From positions 90,728,723 through 90,792,722 of the forward strand of contig CM049309.1 of the NCBI GenBank assembly GCA_026874595.1: 64,000 nucleotides of DNA, in the 5' to 3' direction. The position numbers were made by a program, and so were the translations under genes. The notes beneath the pieces are model-generated. The model made no database searches, had not been told where the DNA came from, and saw only the letters and a list, made by a program, of their open reading frames with translations. Origin of the DNA: Sipunculus nudus (taxonomy: Eukaryota; Annelida; Sipuncula; Golfingiida; Sipunculidae). Below, piece by piece: positions 49,361 to 62,950 of the stretch (the first letter of the stretch is position 1; each line of letters starts with the position of its first letter).

Positions 49361-52300
49361 TGGTAGAGATAAAAAAGAATGCTCAGGTAGATGGTGGTGA
49401 TATCATCCTGTTGTCTCTGGTAGAGATTAATAAGAATGCTCAGGTAGGTGGTGGTGATATCATCCCGTTGTCTTTGGTCGAGGCCAATAAGAATACTCGG
49501 GTAGATAGTGGTGATATCATCCTGTTGTCTTTGGTTGAGATAAAAAAGAATGCTCAGGTAGATGGGGGTTGATATCATCCTGTTGTTTTTGGTAGAGATA
49601 AAAAAGAATGCTCAGGTAGATGGTGGTGATATCATCCTGTTGTTTTTCGTAGGGATAAATAAGAATACTCAGGTAGACAGTGGTGATATCTTCCTGTTGT
49701 CTCTGGTAGAGATAAATAAGAATGCTCAGGTAGATGGTGGTGATATCATCCTGTTGTTTTTGGTAGAGATAAAAAAGAATACTCAGGTAGATGGTGGTGA
49801 TATCTTCCTGTTGTCTTTGGTCGAGGCCAATAAGAATACTCGGGTAGATAGTGGTGATATCATCCTGCTGTCTCTGGTAGAGATAAATAAGAATACTCAG
49901 GTAGACGGTGGTGATATCATCCTGTTGTTTCTGGTAGAGATAAATAAGAATGCTCAGGTAGATGGTGGTGATATCATCCTGTTGTTTTTGGTAGAGATAA
50001 AAAAGAATGCTCAGGTAGATATTGGTGATATCATCCTGTTGTTTTTGGTAGAGATAAAAAAGAATGCTCAGGTAGATGGTGGTGATATCATCCTGTTGTT
50101 TTTGGTAGAGATAAAAAAGAATGCTCAGGTAGATGGTGGTGATTTCATCCTGTTGTCTCTGGTAGAGATTAATAAGAATGCTCAGGTAGATGGTGGTGAT
50201 ATCATCCTGTTGTCTTTAGTCGAGGCCAATAAGAATACTCGGGTAGATAGTGGTGATATCTTCCTGTTGTCTTTGGTAGAGATAAAAAAGAATGCTCAGG
50301 TAGATGGTGGTGATATCATCCTGTTGTTTTTGGTAGAGATAAATAAGAATACTCAGGTAGACAGTGGTGATATCTTCCTGTTGTCTCTGGAAGAGATAAA
50401 TAAGAATGCTCAGGTAGATGGTGGTGATATCATCCTGTTGTTTTTGGTAGAGATAAAAAAGAATACTCAGGTAGATGGTGGTGATATCTTCCTGTTGTCT
50501 TTGGTCGAGGCCAATAAAAATACTCGGGTAGATAGTAGTGATATCATCCTGCTGTCTCTGGTAGAGATAAATAAGAATACTCAGGTAGACGGTGGTGATA
50601 TCATCCTGTTGTTTCTGGTAGAGATAAATAAGAATGCTCAGGTAGATGGTGGTGATATCATCCTGTTGTTTTTGGTAGAGATAAAAAAGAATGCTCAGGT
50701 AGATAGTGGTGATATCATCCTGTTGTTTTAGGTAGAGATAAAAAAGAATGCTCAGGTAGATGGTGGTGATATCATCCTGTTGTTTTTGGTAGAGATAAAA
50801 AGGAATGCTCAGGTAGATGGTGGTGATATCATCCTGTTGTCTCTGGTAGAGATTAATAAGAATGCTCAGGTAGATGGTGGTGATATCATCCTGTTGTTTT
50901 TCGTAGGGATAAATAAGAATACTAAGGTAGACAGTGGTGATATCTTCCTGTTGTCTCTGGTAGAGATAAATAAGAATGCTCAGGTAGATGGTGGTGATAT
51001 CATCCTGTTGTTTTTGGTAGAGATAAAAAAGAATACTCAGGTAGATGGTGGTGATATCTTCCTGTTGTCTTTGGTCGAGGCCAATAAGAATACTCGGGTA
51101 GATAGTGGTGATATCATCCTGCTGTCTCTGGTAGAGATAAATAGGAATACTCAGGTAGACGGTGGTGATATCATCCTGTTGTTTCTGGTAGAGATAAAAA
51201 AGAATGCTCAGGTAGATGGTGGTGATATCATCCTGTTGTTTTTGGTAGAGATAAAAAAGAATGCTCAGGTAGATAGTGGTGATATCATCCTGTTGTTTTT
51301 GGTAGAGATAAAAAAGAATGCTCAGGTAGATGGTGGTGATATCATCCTGTTGTTTTTGGTAGAGATAAAAAAGAATGCTCAGGTAGATGGTGGTGATATC
51401 ATCCTGTTGTCTCTGGTAGAGATTAATAAGAATGCTCAGGTAGATGGTGGTGATATCATCCTGTTGTCTTTGGTCGAGGCCAATAAGAATACTCGGATAG
51501 ATAGTGGTGATATCATCCTGTTGTCTTTGGTTGAGATAAAAAAGAATGCTCAGGTAGATGGTGGTGATATCATCCTGTTGTTTTTGGTAGAGACAAAAAA
51601 GAATGCTCAGGTAGATGGTGGTGATATCATCCTGTTGTTTTTGGTAGAGATAAAAAAGAATGCTCAGATAGATGGTGGTGATATCATCCTGTTGTCTCTG
51701 GTAGAGATTAATAAGAATGCTCAGGTAGATGGTGGTGATATCATCCTGTTGTTTTTCGTAGGGATAAATAAGAATACTCAGGTAGACAGTGGTGATATCT
51801 TCCTGTTGTCTCTGGTAGAGATAAATAAGAATGCTCAGGTAGATGGTGGTGATATCATCCTGTTGTCTCTGGTAGAGATTAATAAGAATGCTCAGGTAGA
51901 GGGTGGTGATATCATCCTGTTGTTTTTCGTAGGGATAAATAAGAATACTCAGGTAGACAGTGGTGATATCTTCCTGTTGTCTCTGGTAGAGATAAATAAG
52001 AATGCTCAGGTAGATGGTGGTGATATCATCCTGTTGTTTTTGGTAGAGATAAAAAAGAATACTCAGGTAGATGGTGGTGATATCTTCCTGTTGTCTTTGG
52101 TCGAGGCCAATAAGAATACTCGGGTAGATAGTGGTGATATCATCCTGCTGTCTCTGGTAGAGATAAATAAGAATACTCAGGTAGACGGTGGTGATATCAT
52201 CCTGTTGTTTCTGGTAGAGATAAATAAGAATGCTCAGGTAGATGGTGGTGATATCATCCTGTTGTTTTTGGTAGAGATAAAAAAGAATGCTCAGGTAGAT

Positions 52301-55179
52301 AGTGGTGATATCATCCTGTTGTTTTTGGTAGAGATAAAAAAGAATGCTCAGGTAGATGGTGGTGATATCATCCTGTTGTTTTTGGTAGAGATAAAAAAGA
52401 ATGCTCAGGTAGATGGTGGTGATATCATCCTGTTGTCTCTGGTAGAGATTAATAAGAATGCTCAGGTAGATGGTGGTGATATCATCCTGTTGTCTTTAGT
52501 CGAGGCCAATAAGAATACTCGGGTAGATAGTGGTGATATCTTCCTGTTGTCTTTGGTAGAGATAAAAAAGAATGCTCAGGTAGATGGTGGTGATATCATC
52601 CTGTTGTTTTTGGTAGAGATAAATAAGAATACTCAGGTAGATAGTGGTGATATCATCCTGCTGTCTCTGGTAGAGATAAATAAGAATACTCAGGTAGACG
52701 GTGGTGATATCATCCTGTTGTTTCTGGTAGAGATAAAAAAGAATGCTCAGGTAGATGGTGGTGATATCATCCTGTTGTTTTTGGTAGAGATAAAAAAGAA
52801 TGCTCAGGTAGATAGTGGTGATATCATCCTGTTGTTTTTGGTAGAGATAAAAAAGAATGCTCAGGTAGATGGTGGTGATATCATCCTGTTGTTTTTGGTA
52901 GAGATAAAAAAGAATGCTCAGGTAGATGGTGGTGATATCATCCTGTTGTCTCTGGTAGAGATTAATAAGAATGCTCAGGTAGATGGTGGTGATATCACCC
53001 TGTTGTCTTTGGTCGAGGCCAATAAGAATACTCGGGTAGATAGTGGTGATATCATCCTGTTGTCTTTGGTTGAGATAAAAAAGAATGCTCAGGTAGATGG
53101 TGGTGATATCATCCTGTTGTTTTTGGTAGAGATAAGAAAGATTGCTCAGGTAGGTAGATGGTGGTGATATCATCCTGTTGTTTTTGGTAGAGACAAAAAA
53201 GAATGCTCAGGTAGATGTTGGTGATATCATCCTGTTGTTTTTGGTAGAGATAAAAAAGAATGCTCACATAGATGGTGGTGATATCATCCTGTTGTCTCTG
53301 GTAGAGATTAATAAGAATGCTCAGGTAGATGGTGGTGATATCATCCTGTTGTTTTTCGTAGGGATAAAAAAGAATACTCAGGTAGATGGTGGTGATATCT
53401 TCCTGTTGTCTTTGGTCGAGGCCAATAAGAATACTCGGGTAGATAGTGGTGATATCATCCTGCTGTCTCTGGTAGAGATAAATAAGAATACTCAGGTAGA
53501 CGGTGGTGATATCATCCTGTTGTTTCTGGTAGAGATAAATAAGAATGCTCAGGTAGATGGTGGTGATATCATCCTGTTGTTTTTGGTAGAGATAAAAAAG
53601 AATGCTCAGGTAGATAGTGGTGATATCATCCTGTTGTTTTTGGTAGAGATAAAAAAGAATGCTCAGGTAGATGGTGGTGATATCATCCTGTTCTTTTTGG
53701 TAGAGATAAAAAAGAATGCTCAGGTAGATGTTGGTGATATCATCCTGTTGTCTCTGGTAGAGATTAATAAGAATGCTCAGGTAGATGGTGGTGATATCAT
53801 CCTGTTGTCTTTAGTCGAGGCCAATAAGAATACTCGGGTAGATAGTGGTGATATCTTCCTGTTGTCTTTGGTAGAGATAAAAAAGAATGCTCAGGTAGAT
53901 GGTGGTGATATCATCCTGTTGTTTTTGGTAGAGATAAATAAGAATACTCAGGTAGAGAGTGGTGATATCTTCCTGTTGTCTCTGGAAGAGATAAATAAGA
54001 ATGCTCAGGTAGATGGTGGTGATATCATCCTGTTGTTTTTGGTAGAGATAAAAAAAGAATGCTCAGGTAGATGGTGGTGATATCATCCTGTTGTCTCTGG
54101 TAGAGATTAATAAGAATTCTCAGGTAGATGGTGGTGATATCATCCTGTTGTCTTTGGTAGAGATAAATAAGAATGCTCAGGTAGATGGTGGTGATATCAT
54201 CCTGTTGTCTTTGGTAGAGATAAAAAAGAATGCTCAGGTAGATGGTGGTGATATCATCCTGTTGTCTTTGGTAGAGATAAAAAAGAAGGCTCAGTTAGAT
54301 AGTGGATAGTCATCCTGTTGTCTCTGGTAGAGATTAATAAGAATGCTCAGGTAGATGGTGGTGATATCATCCTGTTGTTTTTCGTAGGGATAAATAAGAA
54401 TACTCAGGTAGACAGTGGTGATATCTTCCTGTTGTCTCTGGTAGAGATAAATAAGAATGCTCAGGTAGATGGTGGTGATATCATTCTGTTCTTTTTGGTA
54501 GAGATAAAAAAGAATACTCAGGTAGATGGTGGTGATATCTTCCTGTTGTCTTTGGTCGAGGCCAAGAAGAATACTCGGGTAGATAGTGGTGATATCATCC
54601 TGCTGTCTCTGGTAGAGATAAATAAGAATACTCAGGTAGACGGTGGTGATATCATCCTGTTGTTTCTGGTAGAGATAAATAAGAATGCTCAGGTAGATGG
54701 TGGTGATATCATCCTGTTGTTTTTGGTAGAGATAAAAAAGAATGCTCAGGTAGATAGTGGTGATATCATCCTGTTGTTTTTGGTAGAGATAAAAAAGAAT
54801 GCTCAGGTAGATGGTGGTGATATCATCCTGTTCTTTTTGGTAGAGATAAAAAAGAATGCTCAGGTAGATGGTGGTGATATCATCCTGTTGTCTCTGGTAG
54901 AGATTAATAAGAATGCTCAGGTAGATGGTGGTGATATCATCCTGTTGTCTTTAGTCGAGGCCAATAAGAATACTCGGGTAGATAGTGGTGATATCTTCCT
55001 GTTGTCTTTGGTAGAGATAAAAAAGAATGCTCAGGTGGATGGTGGTGATATCATCCTGTTGTTTTTGGTAGAGATAAATAAGAATACTCAGGTAGACAGT
55101 GGTGATATCTTCCTGTTGTCTCTGGAAGAGATAAATAAGAATGCTCAGGTAGATGGTGGTGATATCATCCTGTTGTTTT
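49361..55179. repeat. higher-order repeat A, copy 2 (~5.82 kb)
   Basis: The marker variants lie at about 49561, 50726 and 53150, each 6161 bases after copy 1. Beyond about 53350 the offset drops to 5819, because a 342-base, six-unit block present in copy 1 (units with TTTTTCGTAGGGATAAAAAAG around 47190-47530) is reduced here. Similarity to copy 1 stops near 55190. Confidence 0.9.
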
Positions 55180-57539
55180 TGGTAGAGATAAAAAAGAATA
55201 CTCAGGTAGATGGTGGTGATATCTTCCTGTTGTCTTTGGTCGAGGCCAATAAAAATACTCGGATAGATAGTGGTGATATCATCCTGCTGTCTCTGGTAGA
55301 GATAAATAAGAATACTCAGGTAGACGGTGGTGATATCATCCTGTTGTTTCTGGTAGAGATAAATAAGAATGCTCAGGTAGATGGTGGTGATATCATCCTG
55401 TTGTTTTTGGTAGAGATAAAAAAGAATGCTCAGGTAGATAGTGGTGATATCATCCTGTTGTTTTTGGTAGAGATAAAAAAGAATGCTCAGGTAGATGGTG
55501 GTGATATCATCCTGTTGTTTTTGGTAGAGATAAAAAAGAATGCTCAGGTAGATGGTGGTGATATCATCCTGTTGTCTCTGGTAGAGATTAATAAGAATGC
55601 TCAGGTAGATGGTGGTGATATCATCCTGTTGTTTTTCGTAGGGATAAATAAGAATACTAAGGTAGACAGTGGTGATATCTTCCTGTTGTCTCTGGTAGAG
55701 ATAAATAACAATGCTCAGGTAGATGGTGGTGATATCATCCTGTTGTTTTTGGTAGAGATAAAAAAGAATACTCAGGTAGATGGTGGTGATATCTTCCTGT
55801 TGTCTTTGGTCGAGGCCAATAAGAATACTCGGGTAGATAGTGGTGATATCATCCTGCTGTCTCTGGTAGAGATAAATAAGAATACTCAGGTAGACGGTGG
55901 TGATATCATCCTGTTGTTTCTGGTAGAGATAAAAAAGAATGCTCAGGTAGATGGTGGTGATATCATCCTGTTGTTTTTGGTAGAGATAAAAAAGAATGCT
56001 CAGGTAGATAGTGGTGATATCATCCTGTTGTTTTTGGTAGAGATAAAAAAGAATGCTCAGGTAGATGGTGGTGATATCATCCTGTTGTTTTTGGTAGAGA
56101 TAAAAAAGAATGCTCAGGTAGATGGTGGTGATATCAACCTGTTGTCTCTGGTAGAGATTAATAAGAATGCTCAGGTAGATGGTGGTGATATCATCCTGTT
56201 GTCTTTGGTCGAGGCCAATAAGAATACTCGGGTAGATAGTGGTGATATCATCCTGTTGTCTTTGGTTGAGATAAAAAAGAATGCTCAGGTAGATGGTGGT
56301 GATATCATCCTGTTGTTTTTGGTAGAGATAAAAAAGATTGCTCAGGTAGGTAGATGGTGGTGATATCATCCTGTTGTCTTTGGTAGAGATAAAAAAAAAT
56401 GATCAGGTAGATGGTGGTGATATCATCCTGTTGTTTTTGGTAGAGATAAAAAAAGAATGCTCAGGTAGATGGTGGTGATATCATCCTGTTGTCTCTGGTA
56501 GAGATTAATAAGAATTCTCAGGTAGATGGTGGTGATATCATCCTGTTGTCTTTGGTAGAGATAAATAAGAATGCTCAGGTAGATGGTGGTGATATCATCC
56601 TGTTGTCTTTGGTAGAGATAAAAAAGAATGCTCAGGTAGATGGTGGTGATATCATCCTGTTGTTTTTGGTAGAGATAAAAAAGAATGCTCAGGTAGATGG
56701 TGGTGATATCATCCTGTTGTTTTTGGTAGAGATAAAAAAGAATGCTCAGGTAGATGGTGGTGATATCATCCTGTTGTTTTTGGTAGAGATAAATAAGAAT
56801 ACTCAGGTAGATTGTGGTGATATCATCCTGTTGTTTTTGGTAAAGATAAAAAAGAATACTCAGGTAGATGGTGGTGATACCTTCCTGTTGTCTTTGGTCG
56901 AGGCCAATAAGAATACTCGGGTAGATAGTGGTGAAATCATCCTGTTGTCTTTGGTAGAGATAAAAAAGAATGCTCAGGCAGATGGTGGTGATATCACCCT
57001 GTCGTTTTTGGTAGAGATAAAAAAGAATACTCAGGTAGATGGTGGTGATATCTTCCTGTTGTATTTGGTCGAGGCCAATAAGAATAGTCGGGTAGATAGT
57101 GGTGATATCATCCTGTTGTCTTTGGTAGAGATAAAAAAGAATGCTCAGGTAGATGGTAGTGATATCATCCTGTTGTTTTTGGTAGAGATAAAAAAGAATG
57201 CTCAGGTAGATGGTGGTGATATCATCCTGTTGTTTTTGGTAGAGATAAAAAAGAATGCTCAGGCAGATGGTGGTGATATCATCCTGTTGTTTTTGGAAGA
57301 GATAAAAAAGAATACTCAGGTAGATGGTGGTGATATCATCCTGTTGTTTTTGGTAGAGATAAAAAAGAACGCTCAGGCAGATGGTGGTGATATCTTCCTG
57401 TTGTCTTTGGTAGAGATAAAAAAGAATGCTCAGGTAGATGGTGGTGATATCATCCTGTTGTTTTTGCTAGAGATAAAAAAGAATGCTCAGGTAGATGGTG
57501 GCGATATCATCCTGTTTTTTTTGGTAGAGATAAAAAAGA

Positions 57540-59420
57540 ATGCTCAGGTAGATGGTGGTGATATCATCCTGTTGTTTTTGGTAGAGATAAAAAAGAATGC
57601 TCAGGTAGATGGTGGTGATATCATCCTGTTGTTTTTGGTAGAGATAAAAAAGAATGCTCAGGTAGATGGTGGTGATATCTTCCTGTTGTCTTTGGTAGAG
57701 ATAAAAAAGAATGCTCAGGTAGATGGTGGTGATATCTTCCTGTTGTCTTTGGTAGAGATAAAAAAGAATGCTCAGGTAGATGGTGGTGATATCATCCTGT
57801 TGTTTTTGGTAGAGAAAAAAAGGATGCTCAGGTAGATGGTGGTGATATCATCCTGTTGTTTTTGGTAGAGATAAAAAAGAATGCTGAGGTAGATGGTGGT
57901 GATATCATCCTGTTGTTTTTGGTAGAGATAAAAAAGAATGCTCAGGTAGATGGTGGTGATATCATCCTGTTGTTTTTGGTAGAGATAAAAAAGAATGCTC
58001 AGGTAGATGGTGGTGATATCTTCCTGTTGTTTTTGGTAGAGATAAAAAAGAATGCTCAGGCAGATGGTGGTGATATCTTCCTGTTGTCTTTGGTAGAGAT
58101 AAAAAAGAATACTCAGGTAGATGGTGGTGATATCTTCCTGTTGTCTTTGGAAGAGATAAAAAAGAATGCTCAGGTAGATGGTGGTGATATCATCCTGTTG
58201 TCTTTGGTCGAGGCCAATAAGAATACTCGGGTAGATGGTGGTGATATCTTCCTGTTGTCTTTGGTAGAGATAAAAAAGAATGCTCAGGTAGATGGTGGTG
58301 ATATCATCCTGTTGTCTTTGGTCGAGGCCAATAAGAATACTCGGGTAGATGGTGGTGATATCTTCCTGTTGTTTTTGGTAGAGATAAAAAAGAATGCTCA
58401 GGTAGATGGTGGTGATATCTTCCTGTTGTTTTTGGTAGAGATAAAAAAAGAATACTCAGGTAGATAGTGGTGATATCATCCTGTTGTCTTTGGTCGAGGC
58501 CAATAAGAATACTCGGGTAGATGGTGGTGATATCTTCCTGTTGTCTTTGGTAGAGATAAAAAAGAATGCTCAGGCAGATGGTGGTGATATCTTTCTGTTG
58601 TCTTTCGTCGAGGCCAATAAGAATACTCGGGTAGATGGTGGTGATATCTTCCTGTTGTTTTTGGTAGAGATAAAAAAGAATGCTCAGGTAGATAGTGGTG
58701 ATATCATCCTGTTGTCTTTGGTCGAGGCCAATAAGAATACTCGGGTAGATGGTGGTGATATCTTCCTGTTGTCTTTGGTAGAGATAAAAAAGAATGCTCA
58801 GGTAGATGGTGGTGATATCTTCCTGTTGTTTTTGGTAGAGATAAAAAAGAATACTCAGGTAGATAGTGGTGATATCATCCTGTTGTCTTTGGTCGAGGCC
58901 AATAAGAATACTCGGGTAGATGGTGGTGATATCTTCCTGTTGTCTTTGGTAGAGATAAAAAAGAATGCTCAGGTAGATGGTGATGATATCATCCTGTTGT
59001 CTTTGGTCGAGGCCAATAAGAATACTCGGGTAGATAGTGGCGATATCATCCTGTTGTCTTTGGTCGAGGCCAATAAGAATACTCAGGTAGATGGTGGTGA
59101 TATCTTCCTGTTGTCTTTGGTCGAGATAAAAAAGAATGCTCAGGTAGATGGTGGTGATATCATCCTGTTGTCTTTGGTAGAGATAAAAAAGAATGCTCAG
59201 GTAGATGGTGGTGATATCATCCTGTTGTTTCTGGTAGAGATAAAAAGGAATGCTCAGGCAGATGGTGGTGATATCTTCTTGTTGTCTTTGGTAGAGATAA
59301 AAAAGAATACTCAGGTAGATGGTGGTGATATTTTCCTGTTGTCTTTGGTAGAGATAAAAAAGAATACTCAGGTAGATGGTGGTGATATCTTCCTGTTGTC
59401 TTTGGTAGAGATAAAAAAGA
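57540..59420. repeat. higher-order repeat B, copy 1
   Basis: This segment shares an ordered set of variants with 61019-62950. The rare unit AATGCTGAGG is at 57881, and an extra A in the A-run (KKEYSGR frame break) is at about 58447. The offset to copy 2 is about 3479 bases. A partial third copy of the GCTGAGG block starts at about 59991. Confidence 0.85.
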
Positions 59421-61018
59421 ATGCTCAGGTAGATGGTGGTGATATCATCCTGTTGTTTTTGGTAGAGATAAAAAAGAATGCTCAGGCAGATGGTGGTGAT
59501 ATCTTCCTGTTGTCTTTGGTAGAGATAAAAAAGAATACTCAGGTAGATGGTGGTGATATCTTCCTGTTGTCTTTGGTAGAGATAAAAAAGAATACTCAGG
59601 TAGATGGTGGTGATATCTTCCTGTTGTCTTTGGTAGAGATAAAAAAGAATGCTCAGGTAGATGGTGGTGATATCATCCTGTTGTTTTTGGTCGAGACCAA
59701 TAATAATACTCGGGTAGATAGTGGTGATATCATCATGTTGTTATTGGTAGAGATAAAAAAGAATGCTCAGGTAGATGGTGGTGATTTCTTCCTGTTGTCT
59801 TTGGTAGAGATAAAAAAGAATACTCAGGTAGATGGTGGTGATATCTTCCTGTTGTCTTTGGTAGAGATAAAAAAGAATACTCAGGTAGATGGTGGTGATA
59901 TCTTCCTGTTGTCTTTGGTAGAGATAAAAAATAATGCTCAGGTAGATGGTGGTGATATCATCCTGTTGTTTTTGGTAGAGATAAAAAAGAATGCTGAGGT
60001 AGATGGTGGTGATATCATCCTGTTGTTTTTGGTAGAGATAAAAAAGAATGCTCAGGTAGATGGTGGTGATATCATCCTGTTGTTTTTGGTAGAGATAAAA
60101 AAGAATGCTCAGGTAGATGGTGGTGATTTCTTCCTGTTGTTTTTGGTAGAGATAAAAAAGAATGCTCAGGCAGATGGTGGTGATATCTTCCTGTTGTCTT
60201 TGGTAGAGATAAAAAAGAATACTCAGGTAGATGGTGGTGATATCTTCCTGTTGTCTTTGGTAGAGATAAAAAAGAATGCTCAGGTAGATGGTGGTGATAT
60301 CATCCTGTTGTCTTTGGTCGAGGCCAATAAGAATATTCGGGTAGATGGTGGTGATATCTTCCTGTTGTCTTTGGTAGAGATAAAAAAGAATCCTCAGGTA
60401 GATGGTGGTGATATCATCCTGTTGTCTTTGGTCGAGGCCAATAAGAATACTCGGGTAGATGGTGGTGATATCTTCCTGTTGTTTTTGGTAGAGATAAAAA
60501 AAGAATGCTCAGGTAGATGGTGGTGATATCTTCCTGTTGTTTTTGGTAGAGATAAAAAAGAATGCTCAGGTAGATGGTGGTGATATCATCCTGTTGTTTT
60601 TGGTAGATATAAAAAAGAATGCTCAGGCAGATGGTGGTGATATCATCCTGTTGTTTTTGGTCGAGATAAAAAAGAATACTCAGGTTGATGGTGGTGATAT
60701 CATCCTGTTGTTTTTGGTAGAGATAAAAAAGAATGCTCAGGCAGATGGTGGTGATATCTTCCTGTTGTCTTTGGTAGAGATAAAAAAGAATGCTCAGGTA
60801 GATGGTGGTGATATCTTCCTGTTGTCTTTGGTAGAGATAAAAAAGAATGCTCAGGTAGATGGTGGTGATATCATCCTGTTGTCTCTGGTAGAGATAAATA
60901 AGAATACTCAGGTAGATAGTGGTGATATCTTCCTGTTGTTTTTGGTAGAGATAAAAAAGAATGCTCAGGTAGATGGTGGTGATATCATCCTGTTGTTTTT
61001 GGTAGAGATAAAAAAGAA

Positions 61019-62950
61019 TGCTCAGGTAGATGGTGGTGATATCATCCTGTTGTTTTTGGTAGAGATAAAAAAGAATGCTCAGGTAGATGGTGGTGATATC
61101 ATCCTGTTGTTTTTGGTAGAGATAAAAAAGAATGCTCAGGTAGATGGTGGTGATATCTTCCTGTTGTCTTTGGTAGAGATAAAAAAGAATGCTCAGGTAG
61201 ATGGTGGTGATATCTTCCTGTTGTCTTTGGTAGAGATAAAAAAGAATGCTCAGGTAGATGGTGGTGATATCATCCTGTTGTTTTTGGTAGAGATAAAAAA
61301 GAATGCTCAGGTAGATGGTGGTGATATCATCCTGTTGTTTTTGGTAGAGATAAAAAAGAATGCTGAGGTAGATGGTGGTGATATCATCCTGTTGTTTTTG
61401 GTAGAGATAAAAAAGAATGCTCAGGTAGATGGTGGTGATATCATCCTGTTGTTTTTGGTAGAGATAAAAAAGAATTCTCAGGTAGATGGTGGTGATATCT
61501 TCCTGTTGTTTTTGGTAGAGATAAAAAAGAATGCTCAGGCAGATGGTGGTGATATCTTCCTGTTGTCTTTGGTAGAGATAAAAAAGAATACTCAGGTAGA
61601 TGGTGGTGATATCTTCCTGTTGTCTTTGGTAGAGATAAAAAAGAATGCTCAGGTAGATGGTGGTGATATCATCCTGTTGTCTTTGGTCGAGGCCAATAAG
61701 AATACTCGGGTAGATGGTGGTGATATCTTCCTGTTGTCTTTGGTAGAGATAAAAAAGAATGCTCAGGTAGATGGTGGTGATATCATCCTGTTGTCTTTGG
61801 TCGAGGCCAATAAGAATACTCGGGTAGATGGTGGTGATATCTTCCTGTTGTTTTTGGTAGAGATAAAAAAGAATGCTCAGGTAGATGGTGGTGATATCTT
61901 CCTGTTGTTTTTGGTAGAGATAAAAAAAGAATACTCAGGTAGATAGTGGTGATATCATCCTGTTGTCTTTGGTCGAGGCCAATAAGAATACTCGGGTAGA
62001 TGGTGGTGATATCTTCCTGTTGTCTTTGGTAGAGATAAAAAAGAATGCTCAGGCAGATGGTGGTGATATCTTCCTGTTGTCTTTGGTCGAGGCCAATAAG
62101 AATACTCGGGTAGATGGTGGTGATATCTTCCTGTTGTTTTTGGTAGAGATAAAAAAGAATGCTCAGGTAGATAGTGGTGATATCATCCTGTTGTCTTTGG
62201 TCGAGGCCAATAAGAATACTCGGCTAGATGGTGGTGATATCTTCCTGTTGTCTTTGGTAGAGATAAAAAAGAATGCTCAGGTAGATGGTGGTGATATCTT
62301 CCTGTTGTTTTTGGTAGAGATAAAAAAGAATACTCAGGTAGATAGTGGTGATATCATCCTGTTGTCTTTGGTCGAGGCCAATAAGAATACTCGGGTAGAT
62401 GGTGGTGATATCTTCCTGTTGTCTTTGGTAGAGATAAAAAAGAATGCTCAGGTAGATGGTGGTGATATCATCCTGTTGTCTTTGGTCGAGGCCAATAAGA
62501 ATACTCGGGTAGATAGTGGCGATATCATCCTGTTGTCTTTGGTCGAGGCCAATAAGAATACTCAGGTAGATGGTGGTGATATCTTCCTGTTGTCTTTGGT
62601 AGAGATAAAAAAGAATGCTCAGGCAGATGGTGGTGATATCTTCCTGTTGTCTTTGGTCGAGATAAAAAAGAATGCTCAGGTAGATGGTGGTGATATCATC
62701 CTGTTGTCTTTGGTAGAGATAAAAAAGAATGCTCAGGTAGATGGTGGTGATATCATCCTGTTGTTTTTGGTAGAGATAAAAAGGAATGCTCAGGCAGATG
62801 GTGGTGATATCTTCTTGTTGTCTTTGGTAGAGATAAAAAAGAATACTCAGGTAGATGGTGGTGATATTTTCCTGTTGTCTTTGGTAGAGATAAAAAAGAA
62901 TACTCAGGTAGATGGTGGTGATATCTTCCTGTTGTCTTTGGTAGAGATAA
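61019..62950. repeat. higher-order repeat B, copy 2
   Basis: GCTGAGG marker unit at 61360 and extra-A frame break at about 61926, each 3479 bases after copy 1. One additional 57-bp unit is inserted near 62600 relative to copy 1. Confidence 0.85.
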
